From Bradyrhizobium sp. CB1717 (GTDB lineage Bacteria; Pseudomonadota; Alphaproteobacteria; Rhizobiales; Xanthobacteraceae), in assembly GCF_029714325.1 (NCBI RefSeq), contig NZ_CP121666.1, positions 1,240,001 to 1,304,000 on the forward strand: DNA of 64,000 bases. Reading direction: 5' to 3'. Numbering within the stretch: the first letter of the stretch is position 1; every line of letters starts with the position of its first letter. The notes under the pieces were generated by a model that made no database searches, was not told the DNA's origin, and worked only from the letters and a program-made list of their open reading frames with translations. Below are positions 61,174-64,000 of the stretch, piece by piece. The translations under genes were made by a program, and so were the position numbers.

Positions 61174-64000
61174 ATGCATTGCTTCGCATGTCAGTCGGCA
61201 ATTAGTCCAGGCGATAGCTGGTGCTCCAAATGCGGGGCGGCGGTCCGTCAACGCGTCGATCCAGACAGCGAACGACGGTTCGTGACGATCCTTCGTGCCG
61301 ACGTCGTCGATTCCACAGGTCTTGTTGCCGAACTGGAGCCGGAGGAGGCGGTGTCGCGCCTCGAACCAGCTCTTGCGGCGATGAGAGGCGCGGTGCGTCA
61401 GTTCGGCGGCATCGTCAGCAAGGAGCTGGGCGACGGGGTGGCCGCAGTATTCGGCGCCCCGATCGCCGACGACAACCATGCGCCCCTGGCCTGCCACGCG
61501 GCGATCGAGCTTGTCCGGCGTGTCAGTAGCTTGGGCGATCCCGGACTTCAGGTCCGGGTCGGCCTGCACTCCGGCCATGTGGTGGCCTACATGGTCGCCA
61601 ACGAGTTTTCCAAGGTCTACGAGATCGGTGGAGCCGCCCAGCATCTAGCCGCGCGGCTCGAGACGGCGGCCGAAGCGAACCAGATCTACGTCTCCGAAGC
61701 CTGCCAGGAGCTTGCGGACGGCCATGTCCGCTTTGAGTTTCTGGGTCGGAAGGCACTCCGTGGCTTCGGCGAACCTCTGCCCGTGTACCGCGTCATGGGC
61801 GCAAGCGATCTTTCGAGCTGGCGGGTCCGACGCGCGCGCAGCGTTTCTCGATTCGTCGACCGCACGACGGAGCGGGCCCTGCTGTGGCGCGCTACTGAAC
61901 GGGTCGCCACGGGCCGGCAGACGGTCCTGCTGATGGGTGACGCCGGCATCGGGAAGTCACGCCTTGCGCATGAGTTCGCGCAGGACCTCCGGGCCGGCGG
62001 CTGGCGGCTGCTCGATGCCGAGTGCAGCCCGAATCTCCAGGGCGCGCCGTACAGCACCCTCAAGCGCCTGCTGCTGTCGATCCTTGATCAGAGCAGGGTT
62101 GACGATCCCAGGGACGCACTGCCGGCGGTGCAGCAGCGAGCCGTCGACGCGGTGCTGGACCTGCCGATTTCCGATCCGCACTGGGACGAACTGGAGCCTC
62201 ACGCGCGCGGCCGCGCGATTTCGGATGCAAGCTGCGCGATCGTCGAGAGCGTCGCCCGTCGCCAGCGCACGATTCTTCTGATCGAGGATGTGCACTGGAT
62301 CGACCGGGCCAGCGATACGGTCGTGGCCACCCTGTCCGCGCTGCAATGCCCCGATTTGCTTGTGCTGCTGACGACGCGGCCCAATGGAATGCCAGTGTGG
62401 ATCGCGCGCTGTCACGCGGAAATCGTGGCGATGCGGCCTCTCGACGACGATTCGGGGCTGGCCATGCTGACGGAGATGCTCGGCCCGGCCACGACGAACG
62501 CAGAGCTGAAGAACCGGATCATCTCTCATACGGCCAACGTTCCGCTGTTCATCGAGGAAGTCTGCCGCAGCCTGAAGGACAGCGGCATGCTTCTCGGCCA
62601 GTGGGGCGACCTGTCCCTGGCGCGTCCTGTCGACGAACTCGGCATCCCCAGCAGCATCCAGGGCGTGATCGCCGCGCGGCTCGATCGCGTGTCACGACAG
62701 GAGCGCTCGCTGCTCCAGATCGCCGCAGCACTCGGATCGCGGGCAAACCAGGCCATGCTGCGGAAAGTCGCGGGCTTGCCGGAGGACGTCCTGCAGGATT
62801 GCCTCACCGCGCTCGACCGGGCCGAACTGCTCGTCAGGATCGATAGCGAGCTGGAGGACTCGCTCGAATTCCGGCACGAGATGGTCAGGCAAGTGACCTA
62901 CGATTCGATGGTGGAAAAGGTCCGCGAAAGCATCCATGCCGGCATACTGGCAGCCCTCGAGAGCGATGAGGCACGGGCCGACGGGCCGGACACGCTCTGC
63001 TATCATGCAACGAGGGCCAAGGATTGGCAGAAGGCATTCGACCATGGCAGGAGCGCGGCCCGAAAATGCCTGCTGCGCTCGGCCTATGCCGACGCGGTCG
63101 ACTATTTCGAGATCGCGATGGGGTCTCTCGACAAGACCCCAATGACGCCCGCGCGAGAGGCGGACGCCATTGACCTCCGGATGGAGGCCCGGCTGGCCTT
63201 TGCCGGATCGGGGCGCGTCGCCGAAGCTCTGGATCTGGGAGGCGAGGCCGAGCGACGGGCCGACGCGATCAATGACATTGGACGCAAGGTCGCGGCCATG
63301 ACGATGAGGGCGGGTGCGCAGAATTTCTATGGAACGCCGGTTGAAGCTGTCGCGATCGGCGAAGACGTCGTGCATCTGGCGGAAAGCTCGGTCAATCCCG
63401 CCTGGCGGAATCTCGCGCAATATGGTCTCGGGCAAGCGTATTTTCTGGCCGGCCGCTACCACGATGCCGAGACGATGCTGGCCACGGCCCGCGCCCATCT
63501 CGCGGGTTCGGCAGCGAGCGCCCCGATCGGTACGACGCCGCGATCCTTGCTCCTGCTCTGCTGCATGATGAACAGCATTGCCAACACCGTCATGGGCGAG
63601 CTCGATACTGCCGAGCAGCTCCAGCGTGAGGCCGCTGCTATCGCGGAGGAGACGGGTCGCCCCTATGACCGGGTCGGTGCCGCCTATAGCGGCGGCTGGC
63701 TGAAGCTCGGGCGGAACGATCCGGCGGCGGCCGCCGCCATCCTCGAAGACGGCTTCGTCCTGGCGCAGAAGCACGGCATCCGGCTGTTCGTGCCGGTGCT
63801 GGCCTGCCATCTCGGCATCGCCTATCTCGAGCAGGGGCTGTTCGACCGGGCGCGCGGCATGCTGACCGAGGCGCGCGAGGAGGCGAAGGCGGTCGGCTAT
63901 ACCTCGGCGGTGCTGCGCAGCTCGATCTATCTTGCGCTCGCGACCCACCGTCTCGGCGATATCAAGGCCGCCCAGAACATGCTGCGCGAGGCCCGCAACA
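61174..64000 (+). CDS. Zinc-ribbon adenylate cyclase with ATPase and TPR domains (partial)
   Basis: The frame runs open from the ATG at 61174 to the window end, giving 942 residues without a stop. The N-terminus has a zinc-ribbon (C3, C6, C17, C20). A class III cyclase domain follows (about residues 34-200): D43 in LRADVVDST and D87 in LGDGVAAVFGAP are the metal ligands. An AAA/NTPase domain starts near 255 with Walker A GDAGIGKSR and Walker B LLIEDVHWID, and then TPR-like helices run to the end. This layout is common in large soluble cyclases of Rhizobiales, where signals are thought to act through the ATPase-TPR part. The C-terminus is outside the window. Confidence 0.9.
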   Translation, partial: MHCFACQSAISPGDSWCSKCGAAVRQRVDPDSERRFVTILRADVVDSTGLVAELEPEEAVSRLEPALAAMRGAVRQFGGIVSKELGDGVAAVFGAPIADDNHAPLACHAAIELVRRVSSLGDPGLQVRVGLHSGHVVAYMVANEFSKVYEIGGAAQHLAARLETAAEANQIYVSEACQELADGHVRFEFLGRKALRGFGEPLPVYRVMGASDLSSWRVRRARSVSRFVDRTTERALLWRATERVATGRQTVLLMGDAGIGKSRLAHEFAQDLRAGGWRLLDAECSPNLQGAPYSTLKRLLLSILDQSRVDDPRDALPAVQQRAVDAVLDLPISDPHWDELEPHARGRAISDASCAIVESVARRQRTILLIEDVHWIDRASDTVVATLSALQCPDLLVLLTTRPNGMPVWIARCHAEIVAMRPLDDDSGLAMLTEMLGPATTNAELKNRIISHTANVPLFIEEVCRSLKDSGMLLGQWGDLSLARPVDELGIPSSIQGVIAARLDRVSRQERSLLQIAAALGSRANQAMLRKVAGLPEDVLQDCLTALDRAELLVRIDSELEDSLEFRHEMVRQVTYDSMVEKVRESIHAGILAALESDEARADGPDTLCYHATRAKDWQKAFDHGRSAARKCLLRSAYADAVDYFEIAMGSLDKTPMTPAREADAIDLRMEARLAFAGSGRVAEALDLGGEAERRADAINDIGRKVAAMTMRAGAQNFYGTPVEAVAIGEDVVHLAESSVNPAWRNLAQYGLGQAYFLAGRYHDAETMLATARAHLAGSAASAPIGTTPRSLLLLCCMMNSIANTVMGELDTAEQLQREAAAIAEETGRPYDRVGAAYSGGWLKLGRNDPAAAAAILEDGFVLAQKHGIRLFVPVLACHLGIAYLEQGLFDRARGMLTEAREEAKAVGYTSAVLRSSIYLALATHRLGDIKAAQNMLREARN

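Noticed and set aside
61010..61201. A 63-codon minus-strand frame before the last cyclase gene
   Set aside because: It overlaps the zinc-ribbon start of the cyclase, has no ribosome site and no recognisable pattern.

Overview
The window looks like a piece of an alphaproteobacterial chromosome, most probably Bradyrhizobium or a close relative. This is inferred from high GC, long antisense open frames, a ferritin-VIT1 fusion gene (MbfA) behind a perfect Irr-type iron control element, a class III cyclase abundance, a C1-A72 initiator tRNA and many copies of short palindromic repeats. No search was run, so the genus is an inference.

Layout. 1-3.5 kb: the tail of an amino-acid-type binding protein, an IS5-family element inserted inside a palindromic repeat, an LprI-like secreted protein and a LapG-like periplasmic cysteine protease. 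3.5-13.3 kb: a 618-bp AT-richer leader, a 2270-residue FecR/VCBS/RTX-type surface protein and a CHASE2 adenylate cyclase. 13.5-22.7 kb: two divergent peptide-type binding proteins, each with a good sigma-54 promoter, and an operon of permeases, ATPases, an AtzG-like subunit and an amidase. 23-29.6 kb: a GlsB-type membrane protein, a type I secretion ATPase and adaptor, AMP nucleosidase, a TPR protein and DUF1488. 29.7-35.4 kb: a CinA-type deamidase, an operon of two amidohydrolases and a small Rieske protein, an MHS-type transporter and a GcvA-like regulator. 35.5-57.8 kb: mostly catabolic and housekeeping enzymes (four SDRs, enoyl-CoA hydratase, AidB-like acyl-CoA dehydrogenase, zinc alcohol dehydrogenase, amidase, epoxide-hydrolase-like enzyme, two MBL hydrolases, GST, FAH enzyme, GMC oxidoreductase, aldehyde dehydrogenase) with mbfA among them. 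58-64 kb: initiator tRNA, PhzF-like enzyme, SNase-like nuclease, an unknown protein and a zinc-ribbon adenylate cyclase/ATPase/TPR protein that runs off the end.

How it may fit together. Two systems stand out. The first is a surface-adhesion module: protease, giant adhesin and membrane cyclase lie together, and a type I exporter lies 13 kb away; no LapD-like receptor is visible. The second is a nitrogen-scavenging module: divergent sigma-54 promoters drive binding proteins, and the importer operon carries an AtzG/AtzE-like amidase pair between its two ATPases, so an imported amide could be hydrolysed on entry under nitrogen control.

Palindromic repeats are a third theme. Nearly every convergent gene junction holds a strong hairpin, while one family (starting CGTCATTGCGAG) occurs four times, always between co-directional genes.
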